Assembly: GCA_951230915.1 (NCBI GenBank)
Contig: OX579640.1
Span: 14,280,981 to 14,344,980, forward strand
From: Antitrichia curtipendula
Lineage: Eukaryota > Streptophyta > Bryopsida > Hypnales > Leucodontaceae
Direction of reading: 5' to 3'
Length of the DNA: 64,000 nt
Both the position numbers and the translations under genes were made by a program. Under the pieces are notes generated by a model. It was not told where the DNA came from. It saw nothing but the letters and a program-made list of their open reading frames with translations, and ran no database searches. The first letter of the stretch is position 1; each line of letters begins with the position of its first letter. This document shows positions 22,440 to 35,400 of this stretch, piece by piece.

Positions 22440-23340
22440 GCTTAACCCTTAGAGACCACAATAACTTTTTTCAGGGTACATTGACGATCACTTCGGTTTG
22501 CATCCCTGCTTCGTGTAGAGAATAAATGTTCAGATACAACGAGATCAGAGGTTTTACGGATGTTTAGATTAGATTTTCTTAATCTATAAGTAATCCGCTT
22601 AGAGTGTTGTTTTGGTGTACAAGTTTGAAATGGTTAGGGTTTAGCTGATACCAATTGAGGTGGGAGGTCAAGCTCGTCAATGTATGCGTGGTTTTCCTTA
22701 ACCCTTAGTGGCCACAATAACTTTGTTCAGGGTACATTGGGGATCGCTTTTGTGTATGACTTTTTCTTTTGCATCCCTCTCTTCGTGTAGAAATAAATGT
22801 TCAGAAGCAAGGAGATCGGAGATGTTAGGGATTTTCAGAGTATCATTCGTTACCTTATAAGTGATCCGCTTGTAGTGTTGCTTTGTGTGCAAGTTTGAAA
22901 TGGTTAGGGGTTAGCAGATACCAATCAATTTTCACTTTTGAACGTGTTTTTGAGTTGGGAGGTCAAGCACGTCATCTTTTTGCTTAAAACTGAATGGCCA
23001 CGATAACTTTTTTAAGGGTACATTGTGGATCCCTTTGTGTATGCCTTCTCTTTTTTGCATCCCCTTTTTCGTGTAGAAGTAGATGTTTAGACGGAAGGAG
23101 AGCGGATTTTCTGGAATTTCAGAGTAGCTTTACAATATTGAGAAGTAGCCCTACAACCTGTGATCTCCTTGTTTCTGAATATTGTAGGGATTTTCAGAAT
23201 CCGCTGATGGTGTTGCTCTGTGTTCAAGTTTGAAATGGTTAGGGTTTAGGAGGTACCTTCACTTCTGAATGCATTCTTATTCAGAAACAAGGAGATCACA
23301 GGTTTTAGGGGTTCTAGGTTTCAGGGTAGCGTTTCTTACA
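22440..23340. repeat. Imperfect tandem repeat, three units of about 260-330 bp
   Basis: Units start near 22441, 22698 and 22987. Each has CCACAATAACTTT or a variant, AGGGTACATTG, GCATCCC-TTCGTGTAGA, a TGTTCAGA-AAGGAGATC block, and GTTTGAAATGGTTAGGG near its end. The third unit is longest and carries an extra internal inversion-like block. It lies in the probable 5'-UTR intron of the CBS gene. Confidence 0.85.
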
Positions 23341-23469
23341 CTGTAAGGTGTGGTGGAAACAATTTGTTAGAGTGACGTTTTAATTTTTGATTTTTTGATT
23401 GAACAGGAGGAATCCATCATTTTTTGAAGACGCAAGTTTAATCTAGCAAATCGGTTAGCTGAAATCAGA

Positions 23470-26027
23470 ATGGGGCACAATGATAATTCTATGGAGGAGC
23501 AATTGCAGAGGTTGTGGGCAGAGGAAGGGGAGAATGTAGGGGTGCCGCAGAACGTGCGAAGGCTCCTCAATTCAGCGTTTAAGAAAGTGCCGGTGTCGTC
23601 CTTTCCCAAGCTTCCTTGCGGCAAAGGTATGTACATTCAATACGTAGAGGATCTATTTGCGTCACTTGGAAGCATTTCAACCAGTATGGAGGGCTGTGCT
23701 TTCACTGGGAGCACACTGTAGAGCTCACTTTGGGTACAAGAGCCAAAATCTCTTGAGTTCTAATTCTTCTCACTCAATGTAAGAATTTCTTATGCAGTGG
23801 GAGGTTGTAGGCCACTGTTGAAGGGACAGTAGACAATCCTGTTTCCATTCTAAGTCAAGCGGCTAAGTTACCACTCTATCGAATATCAGTAGCTGGAAGG
23901 ATTTGATAGATTGATAGAGTGACTTTGATCAGTGGCTAAGTCATCCTTCCAGCCAAGTCATGCTTACACCAACCAAGTGTATAGGAAGATATAAATTGCT
24001 GTCGGTATAGGAGATGGGTCAGCATAGGAGATGGGATCAGGTCATTAATGGTCTTAGTATCTCTACCTTATACTGACAACACTAAGAGGACAAGCTTTGT
24101 TCTTTGATCTCTCCGAGTCTTACTTACGACTAGTGAATTTTTTTATTTTTCTTGCAGTGTTGGAGATTTCGGGCGATGCATCGGTGTCAGATGCTGTGCA
24201 TCTGCTTGCAGAGAACAACATTTTTTCCGCTCCCGTGAAGGACCCGCGTGCAAGTTCTAGCGATCCATGGTCTGTGCAATACATTGGCATTGTGGATTAT
24301 GCTTCTATCATTCTGTGGGTGCTTGAGCAGGCGGAGCTGGCTGCAGCTGCGATTACTACTGGATCGGCCACAGCTGCGGGCATGGGAGCTGGAGCACTGG
24401 GTGCACTAGGAGCCCTTGTGCTTGGGTTAACTGGTCCTATTGCAATGGTTGGTGTTGCCACTGTTGCCGTTGGGGCTGCACTTGCAGGTATATGTGCTCT
24501 CTCTCTTGTGTTCTGTTCTGCATACCGTACCTTATGATGGTTCTTTCAGTCTTTTGTTCATTGTCCTGAGTAGGTCACTGTGTGTGTGACTGTAGGTGGC
24601 GTAGCAGCCGAGAGAGGAGCCAAGGATGCATCCTCTGCTGTGGATAGCCTCGGTGAAGACTTTTACAAGCTTATTCTTGAGAATGAGCCTTTTAAATCCA
24701 CCAAAGTATGTGAATATTTTGTGTCTAACTACCTGTTCTTTGAGGGTTTTATGCTTTTTTGCCAAGATGATCGAGGACATTTATGGTATCGAGAACTCAA
24801 ACGATTGATAATGCTCGTTGAATTTGCGCAGGTGGAAGAGATCACAAGGTTTTATAGATGGGCTCCGTTTCTGCCAGTTCAGCACGATGATTCTATGCTT
24901 ACTGTGCTCCTGTTGCTCACTAAATTCCGAATGCGGAGCATTCCAGTTGTAGACATTGACAAGGGCGTTGTTCAGAATATGGTCTCGCAGTCATCAGTTG
25001 TCAAAGGGCTTGCTCAATGTCAAGGTCGCGATTGGTTCGATACTCTTGCAGCCAAATCTGTGCATGAAGTCGGCCTTCCTGTGATGCTGCCTGATCAGGT
25101 ATTGCAAGCAAGCAAGCATTGGTTGGTTAATTTTATTTTTTTTGTTATTTGAAATTGAAGTACTGTATGCTTAGAAAAGATTCTTGGGATCTCTTAGGGT
25201 GCTAAGCTATTTTACTGGGGGACATGTAGGTGGTGTCTGTAGACGCAAGCAAGTTGGTGTTAGAGGCCTTTAAATTGATGAAGGAGAAAGGTATTGGAGG
25301 CCTTCCAGTCGTGGCTGGTCCGGATAGTCACCTTGTAGGAAGCATCAGTGTTCGCGATGTTCGGTACCTATTGCTGAAGTCTCATCTTTTTGCAAGACGC
25401 AGGTGAGTGTCTAGCTCCTGAACGACCCAAAATTTGGCCTCACTTTTTTTTAGCAGTTCGGAGTGGGTTACATGGGAGTTTTTTTCGGTCCCATTTTTTT
25501 GATTTATAGACCATCACATGCATTCTTCTTCGCTGATTCCGGTGATGTATAATCTGACCTTATCTTTTAACAGTATGATCAATAGAATGCACCATTTTCA
25601 AACCATGAATCCTTGGTTCTTCAGGGGACTGAAATCGATTCCAGTTACATGTAATTGATCAACTGGGATTCGTTTCTTGCGTTTGTCAGAAAACCATCAT
25701 TTTGCAGTGACTGACTGTGCATTAAATTTGTTTGGCAGCCACTTGACCGTGCTGGAGTTCATGCAAACAATTGCAGAGGTGGAGTCACAAACAGGCACAT
25801 CACCCCCGGTGACATGTGCCAAGACGGATTCGCTAGGCAAGGTGATCGAAATTTTGGCAAGCAAGAATCAGTACCGCATTTACGTCGTCGATGAGACGAC
25901 TCGATTGATGGGAGTGATAACCCTGCGAGACATTATTGCTTGCTTTGTGTCCGAGCCTCCAGGGTTCTTCGATGGCTATTTTGGTGGTGCTTTCAAGGAA
26001 GCCTTCCTTGACAAGGCGTCGGAGTGA
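23470..26027 (+). CDS. Four-CBS-domain protein, SnRK1 gamma-subunit-like
   Basis: Six exons: 23470-23626, 24158-24487, 24596-24705, 24832-25098, 25230-25402, 25739-26027. They join in phase at GT-AG sites to give 441 residues. The product resembles plant SnRK1 gamma-type subunits (KING1 / AtCBS family), which bind adenosine or related ligands in CBS pairs and regulate or scaffold the energy-sensing kinase. CBS1 covers about residues 50-110 (VPVSSFPKLP, IGIVDY), CBS2 195-265 (YRWAPFLPVQ, SIPVVD), CBS3 280-345 (GIGGLPVV, GSISVRDVRYLL) and CBS4 370-425 (YRIYVVD, GVITLRDIIACFVSEPPGFF). Between CBS1 and CBS2, residues 113-166 are an Ala/Gly-rich hydrophobic stretch, absent from classical KING1 but, as I recall, present in a plant subgroup such as Arabidopsis At1g69800. 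It may be membrane-facing or a packing linker. Kinase association is inferred. Confidence 0.9.
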
Positions 26028-26933
26028 GCATGGAAGCAGTGGTGATGGTTTCTGCCATTTTGTAAGGGTTCCAATTTCAAAGAGTAAGGAGACATTTCAT
26101 CATCTCTGAGGAAGGTCGGTCTGTCAGGAACCCTCTCCTCACAAAGTAGTGTAAAAAAACTGTAAAGCGTGGCCTTGGGTGTGCACTGCATCTTTTTTCT
26201 CTGATGTCAGAATGAAAGAGGCCCAAGTACTTCTTATTTGTTCATTTATTCTTTCGGACTGGGATTTGGTTATCTGTTTAGTTGCTGTTGTTGCATTGTA
26301 GCTGTTGATTTAGGTGCATCAGGTAGAGCTAAGGAATAATTATGAAGTCGTGTAGATAGGCTGGTTTGTTGTTGTAGTTTGCTAATGATAAGCACTTGTT
26401 AACCCTGGAAGGACTGGCCCATGACCACTGATTTGAAGCCTCACTGTCCATCACTCTGTTTGCTGCCATTTTGCAACTAGCCATGAATGAAATCTTTTAT
26501 ATTTATTTTCCAGAGATGAAATCGTAAGTCATAAAATTCTCAAATTTTTGGGCGGAAAATTTGAAATTACTGTGAATTTTTTGAGAAAAAAATGAAAAAA
26601 AAAATTCGAATCACATATAGTATATACTCAAAAAATCTGAAATTTTCACCATGAATATATATTCTAGTATATAAAATCTTGGTATAAACCAAAACTATGG
26701 TGTCACTCTAAAATTAGAAAATCAACAAAGTATGGTGATAGGCCCAAAGTTCTTGTTGCTATAAATGAATAAAGTTTGTGAATTTTATTCAAAATGTCCA
26801 ATTGGAATAGAAACTGCATTGGATAAGCTTCATTTCAATAGTTGGATTCAAGTTCCAAAAAAATATAATTTTAATGGCTAAAATTCACATCAAGAACAAA
26901 TGGCCAAAATACACTACATGTGTGGTTGGTAGA
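26028..26933. other. 3' UTR of the CBS gene and AT-rich spacer
   Basis: The first 300-400 bases are mixed in composition and probably the 3' UTR. From about 26500 the sequence is AT-rich without recognisable features. Confidence 0.5.
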
Positions 26934-27254
26934 TTAACCTTGAAGTGTTCCAATGTTCAATTTTTGGATGACTTGTGAAGAGAATCTCATTTCAAGTCCA
27001 TTCTAACAAATTGTACTTAAAAAATGATAATAGTTTTCTTCTATTCAAATTTAGAAGGAATTCTGAAATTTTCCTTTATAAAGAAATATTGGTGTCTGAT
27101 AGCATTGGTGAATCTAGCCCGTATGGATGGACTCTAAAACTCAAAATCTACAACTTTTATTTGTATATCAATTCCAAAACATTAATCCAAAGAGTACTTT
27201 ATGATGATTTTTCTCAAATTGTGAATTCTAGAAAAAGACTTTGGATGTTTAGCT
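26934..27254 (+). mobile_element. Degenerate family T-6 element
   Basis: Begins TTAACCTTGAAGTG and is homologous to the right half of 21478-22063. The right terminus TTGGATGTTTAGC has lost its TTAA. An internal deletion relative to the other copy is likely. Confidence 0.6.
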
Positions 27255-27720
27255 GAAGTCATCCAAAAGACGTTTTGCATCACAGTTAACCACACGATGC
27301 ATGTATTGTTGAACCACACATGCTTCATACGAGGTGGGGGCTCGCAATGTTGTCACTTTTGGTGTTCATGGTATTTAGACCTAGAAATGGTAGAAGGTGA
27401 TGAACAACCCTTTTTTTTTTAAACTTTTTGAGAAAGTGTCAAGATGGTGATCACTTAAAATTTGGTGAAGCATTGTGTTTCTACATTCATTCATCTCTTG
27501 AACCAAAAAATACTTTTCAATCACATTCATGCACTTTTTCATTCAAATTTAGCGACTTCATCCACATTTAAAACAAAAATGGAAAATTTATGGCAAAAAA
27601 AAGAAATTACTTTTTATTTGGCAAAAAATAGATATTTATTTTGAAATGGTGCAATCTAGCTCCATAGTGCCCCCACCCCCATACCCAAAAGGGATGGCGA
27701 TGAATGCAAGTAGGATGAAC
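27255..27720. other. AT-rich spacer, nothing recognised
   Basis: No coding or repeat feature beyond homopolymer tracts. Confidence 0.4.
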
Positions 27721-27930
27721 TTAACCCACAAACAACGCCAAGGACGTTTTTGGGTTGATAAATGACAAATAATCTCTCCATGTAGGATAGGAGTGCAACT
27801 ATTCATCCTCCAGATTTTGTGTGGAAAGGGAAAGTCTTCTACAGTAGTTTTGTCTTCCCAGTGAGTTCTTTTGGGCAACTATTCACCCTCCAAATTTTGT
27901 GTGGAAAGGGAAGGTCTTCCACATTTATTA
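27721..27930 (+). mobile_element. Truncated T-5 MITE with internal duplication
   Basis: Starts TTAACCCACAAACAACG, then GACGTTTTTGGGTTGATAAA and TGCAACTATTCATCCTCC as in other T-5 copies. The block CAACTATTCA-CCTCCA-ATTTTGTGTGG occurs twice, about 78 bp apart. The normal right end is missing. Confidence 0.65.
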
Positions 27931-29471
27931 GTTTCCCTCTTACAGTTTCTTTCTTGAAAGCTTACCATGCAATGAATGCCCCATAATACGAGGAGCCCAT
28001 TTCTGCTTTGAGCAGTTGCCTTTCACTACTCCCTTTCGTTTGCCTTCAAATGCACTGGTCAACACCATCTTAAATACACAAAATCACAGACATACTAATA
28101 AAAAACATACAAACTTGGCTTCAAGAAGGAGTTGAGATTCAAGATTGAAATGCGAAAATTACAGAAATGACCACAAGATAGAAGCTGAGAAACCATATAA
28201 CAACAGTTACAAAAACAAATTAAACTTTCAATTGCCAAGATTCAAAAAACAAAAAACAAAACTAGTACTGAAAATATAAATGAAAATCTAATGTTGGATG
28301 TCAGCTTGTTGCCACAACTCCTCAACTCTTGATTGCATTCATGATTAATTACTTTTGTGAGGTTGTCAGCTCCACTGCCCTCCACAATTCGGTCCAGGGA
28401 AAGCTAAGTAGTAGCCTGAGTAGGTTTCCTCATCCAATTTTCACACAGAATGGATATTCAATTCAAGTAGATATCAAGGGTAGTCACCTCGTCACACAGG
28501 TGAGCACGTCACCAATTTCATCAAGCTCTGGCGAAATATTTCTGTAGATTTACAGGCTTTTTCATATTAATAATTACAGGCTTGGTTTGCTTTCTGTCCG
28601 CCAGAAGGCTTTTTTTTCCGCTAGCTCAGGAAACATTGTTTACGTCTGCTTGGGAACTATCGATCAATCTGCAGTTCTGCAACGATCGACGTATAACTTA
28701 AAGCTCGTGATCGAAGCTTGATATTTTGTCAGCTTTTGGAACTAACAGCATTGTTTGAAAAGTTCACAAAACAAAAGAACATTGTCCGGTCATTAACCAG
28801 ATTCAAAGTACTTCCTATCACAGAACCACAATAGAAACAGACCCGACACAAATCTGAAGTCGATTTGAACGAATCCAGCATTGAAACAAGATTACAACAC
28901 CGGGTATACGCTCCAGATGTTAAAAGTATCATAACAATATGGGTCCATGTCCAAATACTCTTGCAACTCTATTATAAGTTACAGTCAAGAACCAAACCAA
29001 AAAGATTGAACATAAAAATCCAATACGATAAATGAAAATGATGTGCTTACAGGTACAGCCTCTCTTGTCAACGAGGCTAGTCATTACTCAGAAAAATTCA
29101 GAATCACTTACAAAGCTCCTACAATAGATAGAAAAAACGAAACACTCATGGCTCAATTTAACAAAATTATCAAAGGCATCTTTCGTACACTGCTACGAAT
29201 GACCTCAAAAAGCACCGTCTATGCAGGTCTGTCATAGACTTGAAGCTCGAAGCAACAGATGAAACCTATATTGATCTCCCCAGGAGTATATGGTATCGTG
29301 GCGAACTCATCATCATAATCTCTATTCTGTACAGAGGTTTGTATACGGATTCCAATAGGTCCACAAAGCCTAGATAGCTGCGTTCAGTCCCCAATTCACA
29401 TTGGTCTTTCAGCCACAGTTTCAAACTCTTGAAAAGGGTTTGAGTGGTATAATACAAGCCGGGAACATGTT
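27931..29471. other. Region downstream of the ABCG gene, including its likely 3' UTR
   Basis: No protein gene is recognised. The ABCG 3' UTR should extend on the minus strand from 29471 for a few hundred bases. The composition is more even than in the TE-rich blocks. Confidence 0.4.
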
Positions 29472-32400
29472 CTACCGACGCTGGAAATTGAGGAACTTGA
29501 TGGCAAAGATGAAGATACCGGCGAAAAACAGCATCCAGAGAAACAGAATGGGCCCAACAGCTGCAAGGAAGTCATGCCGGAATCCAAAGTGTTGACGAAG
29601 ATACGCCTTCACAGTGGTTTGGCCTACGTCGCCAACGATCTGCAATGGAGTATTCAAATCGCCAAATTGGGAAGCCACCAGTCCGTAGATGGTCCAGGCC
29701 AGAGGACAGAACCAGTAGTACCAGATCCACCACGGAGGAATGTCCTGCAACACACGGCGATGGTGGTATGAGCATAACAATCTTGACAGGAGAAGCGAAT
29801 ACCTTGAGCCAAAACAGGACGAATGAAGGCATCCAAAACCCTAAACCCTAAAACCCTAAACCCTAAAGCGTTCTGGAGTAGACCACCTTTAGTACCACAT
29901 GGAAAATTCGAAACAACTGAAAGGTTATGAAGACTCCTTCTCATGTGAATCTTTGATTAAGACTTTTGTGGATTAATAGAGTTATCCTTAAAATGTTCAG
30001 CAGATTTCATACTCGTGATTGAACCACTACAAAACGGATAACCAAAACCTATTTACAGCAATTGCCCATTAACTTCAATCCTAATTTTCTTACTGAAACA
30101 AGGCCACTTTAAACGAGATTTTGTATAAATCGAATATCTGTAAATGGGTTGACAAGGGGAGGGTGTTGTGCTTACCGGTCGTGGAATCAAGAATCCGGTG
30201 AAGAGATTGAAGAGCGTGTAGAAGAAAGCGCTCACAATCGAGGCCAGTATGAAGTTGGGAGTGAGGGCCACCATCATCATGCCGTAGAATGTGTAGATGA
30301 GCAAGCTGATGAACAAGATGTAAAAGTACCAGAAGAACTTCGCGGCAGTCCATTCAAACTGCAGCATGGCGTATGTGATGAGCCCATACGCAGTGGCTTG
30401 CACAAACACATATGGAAACTCTATAAGCACCTGTTTCATGGACAACATGTTCTCATGTTAGATTGTCGGCATTTCATGTTGCCAAGGAGCCCCATGAATT
30501 GAATTTCAAAAGTAGGTTATTTTAAAACCAAACGGCCAGAGGAACCCATGGTGAACATTCTAGGGCAGAAATGCACAGCACCTCTGTTGAAAGAAAAATC
30601 AAGCAATGCAAATGAGGCATACATTTATAACCCATGGTTACATCTATCCATTTTAGAACCTCTATTGATTTTACAACCTCCTACCTCAGAAAAAAATAGG
30701 TCAAGAATTGGTAGCAAAGTGAGAAAGAATAGGCATTCTTACCTGTGCCAATGCATACGGTATAGACGAGTACATTCCAGCCGCCTTCTCTCTGTAGTGG
30801 ACGGTTCGTTCAATGCTAACCATCGCCTGCACTGTGCCCGAGTTGTTGAAACAGATGAAGAGGACCGAACCATACAACGAACCCATCGTGACAATCAAAT
30901 CTGAAGATGTGCCACTGTCACATGGAAGCAACACATGTCATGAGAACAAGGCTCGTCATCCGTCTCACCTTTGAAGGGAGACAAAAGAGCTCAGTAAACA
31001 CTATAAGAAACTAGAGTTTTTCAATGTTTAAGTTGAAAGGATTTTAGGTGACATCAAATGTAACAATCTGTATTTTTATGTCAACAATAATGTCTAACGT
31101 AACATCGAGATGCTATATTTGACATTGTTGCTGACATGAAAATCTGGGTTGTTACATCCGTCACCTAAAACACAAGTTTCTTATAGTGAAAGCATCACTT
31201 AGAAAAGGAATTAGAGAAGGAAAGCACATGATCACATTTTCAGTTTAGTAGTAGAAACCAACGCCTAGAATTTGAGCTTAAAAAACAAACCGAATCAACA
31301 TTGCAAATCTAATGCAATTTAAAGCAATTTTTAATGTGGCTAGATCTTCTAAAATTCCTACAAGGATGAGTTTTCTACTGGGGGTTATTTAGTAGGAGAA
31401 TACAAGATCACTCTCTTTACTCTTCTTTAATTTCACACTCAAACCTCTTTTAATCTTTACCAAAGTAGGGTCTCAATATTTTCATTGGGACATAGTTTGA
31501 ATGGAAGATAATTGTGTTGCAGTCATGGCAATGATAAGGGTGACAAGCGTGCAGGATATTTCAGAATGTCATTTTAGAGAACGTCGTAAGGAGGAGAATT
31601 TTTTAAGTGTAGAACTTACTATTTTCTCCCAACACCCCAGAAGATGCTTCCACAAATCAGTGCTGTGGCGAGTGTGAAGCATCCTCGAACAAGATTGTAA
31701 TCCGGGCTCCTCCAATACGTCAAGTTTTGCTTCCAGAGGATGCACATCAGCTGCTGAATGAAGTTCAGAGGGAACTTTGTAGGAAACGTCAGATCGTTCT
31801 TGCCGGGGGCTGGAACACGCAGCTCGTTCACAAGGTTCTTGTTACGTCTGTGCAAAAAGAAACACATGCCACGTTAATATTCGAAGCCAAAACAAGAGCA
31901 TAACTCAGTTATGGGTTTTTTAGGATTTAGGGTTTAAAGAGCCATCCTTTACAAGCAGCATGATTGCGTGGATTCACATAGGGTTGCAAGTTTCGTACTG
32001 GTAAAGCGACGACTTCGTATAAATGTCTGCAAAGTCAACACCAAGTTGAACCTCTTCTTCATTGTTGGACACATCCAACATCCATGTTGCAGGGTTGTAC
32101 CCGTCTGTGATTTTTTGCACTCCAGGTACCGCCTTCACAAGAACACACAACCTCAGTTTAGCAAGTAGTGGTTGAAGAGGCTTGAGCTTACTTTGATGTT
32201 CTGCACTCATGAACGTGGCATCATAACAATGCCGAATTCTTTTAAAAAATCATGCACTTATTTTTCGCTTTATTATCCCATTTCACCCAAACAAACTCTC
32301 ATATTACATCCATTATTGTTTTGACATAGCAATTAAAGATAAAGGGGGTAGATAGCTGAATATCATTGAAGAGCAAAAAGTCCTTGATATGAAATCATGC

Positions 32401-35400
32401 TTAACCCCAAAGTGACAAAGAGGACAAAAAGTGTCCTCACACAATTTCAAGTCCAGTTCAAAGTGCTATAACTTTTGCATCCAAGGTCCAAATTCAATAA
32501 AACTTGTTGGAAAAGTTGCGTTCTCCCCTCTAGTTTGTGTGGTAAATTTTTCAGATTAATACAAGGTTTATTGATATTTTGGAAGCCAATCAAAGTTCAC
32601 AGCTTCAATTTGAGTTCACCAAATTGTAATTTAGGGCTGCAACTTTGGGGCCTTGTATCTCCTTCATCCATTGCTCATTTTCAATATAAAAAAATTGGGT
32701 TTTGTTCCCTTGAATTATAGTTATTGTGGTAAAGTTTTCATGTCAATCCAAGTTGTTTTGAATGTTTGGGAGCAATTCGAAGTTCCAAATCCTGCCATTT
32801 TTGGAGCTTAGTGAACTTCGGCGGCTTGTTTCTTCTTCATACAGAGTCCATTTTCAATAATTCTTTTTGGAAAAATTGCGCATACTAGTCTAGTTTGTGT
32901 GGCTAAAATTTCATGTTAATCCAAGAATTAATGAGTGACAGAGAAGCATTCTAGTAGAAGGAGGTTCAGCTTTAGATCTGTTTTTTGCAATTTTTCTTGC
33001 TGATTTTTGACATTTCAAAGCCGTTTTGTAGACACAATGAGTCAATTGAATGAATTTTTTTTCCACCAATGTGTTTGTATACTAATTTTGAATCATTTTG
33101 TAGTGTAAAGTTTTTTCATTTGAGTAGGTTTAGAAATCAAATTTCATCTCCAAATGTGTTTTCGGGAAAATTTCAGCATCCATTTTCAACACTAAAACAT
33201 TATGATCTTGCAATCTATGTGGCCAATTGACTTCAAATTTTGTACATGTCATCTACAACATGTACGCTACAAGATTGTACGGTTGAGATTTGTATAACTT
33301 GAAGACATTTAGATCCATAAAGCTTCAAAAGCAATGATGTTTTTGAACCCCAGAAATTGAATGTCACTTTGGGGTTAATGCACAGTTTCAAAGTCACGTG
33401 CACTTAGAGAATAGCAGACACGGGCTCCAATCTACTTGTCATCCTTCCAGCTCGTTATTCCATCGTTCAATTTCTTAGAATCACGTGATATGTACATAAT
33501 GACAGTGAAGAGGAGTACCTGAAAATACTCGACCAGTTTATGGGAGTGGCGACCCAATTCGCCTGCATAGATGACCTGACCTCCTCGCTTCAACAACAGA
33601 AGCTGCGTTGAGCAAGAGACAACGTAAGAAACAAGTCTTCGGAAACTTAACACTAGGTTACGAGTGTCAAAGCTGAACCCGGATAACAACAAACAGCAAC
33701 CCGACTACAAAATATAACACATTTTTCAAATACATTCGAAGGAATTTGACTAGAGACCTGGTTTCCAAGACTCGTCATTCCCAGTTTCCAGTAGTTCACA
33801 ACCCCTAGAGAATTTCACTTTTGCATTGCGACAGGAATACTTCACCACAAAAAGTACAGCGCTGATACTGGCTCTAAAACTTGACTTCAAAACAAAGAGG
33901 GTCAACTATTTCAGAGCTGGATGGAAGAACAGTTAAGCGGTTTAGGGTTTAGGGTTTACCTCGTCAAAGGCTTCAAAGATGTCAATGCTGGGCTGGTGAA
34001 TGGTGCACACCACAGTTCGTCCTGTATTGACAGTGTTCCGAACAGTTCGCATCACAATGGCAGCGGCTCGTGCATCAAGCCCACTTGTGGGCTCATCCAT
34101 GAAAATGATGGAAGGGTTGGCAACCAACTCCACGGCAATCGTCAACCGTTTCCTCTGCTCCGTAGACAACCCTGTGATGCCTGGCAGACCTACAAGGGCA
34201 TTCTCCAGGGGCTTCAGCTCCACCAACTCCAACACTTCTTCCACGAAAGCCTGCAAATCGGTAAAAACATGTCAGGCTAAATTGCGTACAAGTAAATCAA
34301 ATGAGCTGTCTTCCTATATGAATTTTCATCTTCACTAGTTGCGAATCCATCCCCTCGGTATTCTAGGAAATCTAGCAGGGTTACAATTGGCAAGGTTCAC
34401 ACTAGAAACTGCCTTGAATGACATTACCACTGGTAGGGTTTAACTCAGCTAGAATTTCCAGAAACTTCGGGAAGATGATGGAGAGGATCTACTAGTGACC
34501 ATCGACTATAATTCTCCAAAAGATGTTCATTAGTAGAAAGGTATTCTAAAGGTATTCTAGAAAACTAAGCAGCGTTAAACCCTGCCGATTGCAATGGCAT
34601 TTAAAGCAAATCCTCAGGTAAACCCTGCCAATTGTAATGCGGTAAGATTTTCTGTAAGGAGATGTGTTACATAGAAACACTTGCTTGTAATTTCGACACA
34701 ATTTCTTGGTTTCCTTTCTTACCTTTTTACTCTCAGAATCGATTGAAGATGAAAGACGAAGCCATGCAGAATAAAGGAGAGACTCGCGCACTGTCACTTG
34801 AGGGGAATGAATGTCAGTCTGCTCGCAGTAGCCCGAGATTCGGGCAAACGTCTCTTGCACCTTCGGATATCCAGAAATTCGAATATCGCCTTCGACATAG
34901 CCACCCGTCTTGCGTCCAGCCAGAACATCCATAAGCGTCGTCTTACTGCCACCACAATTTTCAAGCACGCACAAACAACGTAAGCAGAGGTAGAGTTATC
35001 CTTTAAATATGTCAAAGTGGGGGTGCTTATCTGGTGTCAGTAATGAAGTAGGGATCAATCTAAAATTGTCCAGCAATTTGATAATCCTGATTGAATCTGC
35101 GGGTGTTCCAAAGCTTTTTCTTTGTTATTGAAACAGCGTTTAAAAATTGTACGAGTCAAAGGAGAACTCAAACGACTCTCTAAGTTTCATCACCCATGGC
35201 GTTCATGCTCTCCTCAGGATGATCAGAAGTACAAAGAGATGGGTGCAGCAAAATAATAATATAATAAGAGAATACGAAGGGCAACGGCGTCATAGGTATT
35301 ATTTACCCGGCTCCACTGACTCCCACTAAGGCCGTCAGCACTCCCGGTCGAAATGCACCCGTGATTTTATTCAGTAGCTGGAGCCTGGTCTCTGTTACTT

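Larger units (their letters stand above)
22064..23469. promoter_or_regulatory. Promoter, 5' leader and probable 5'-UTR intron of the CBS gene
   Basis: A G-box CCACGTGG lies at 22211-22218. A GC-rich stretch up to about 22325 ends GCGAAG followed by GTGGGT, a plausible donor, and GAACAG at 23401-23406 is a plausible acceptor 63 bases before the ATG. The interval between them holds a 3-unit tandem repeat. The intron is inferred from splice-like signals only; transcript data are needed to confirm it. Confidence 0.5.

Noticed and set aside
25700..25710. Alternative splice acceptor TTTGCAG before the last CBS exon
   Set aside because: Using it would place a stop codon immediately (AG-T GAC TGA). 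The acceptor at 25738 restores CBS4 in phase.
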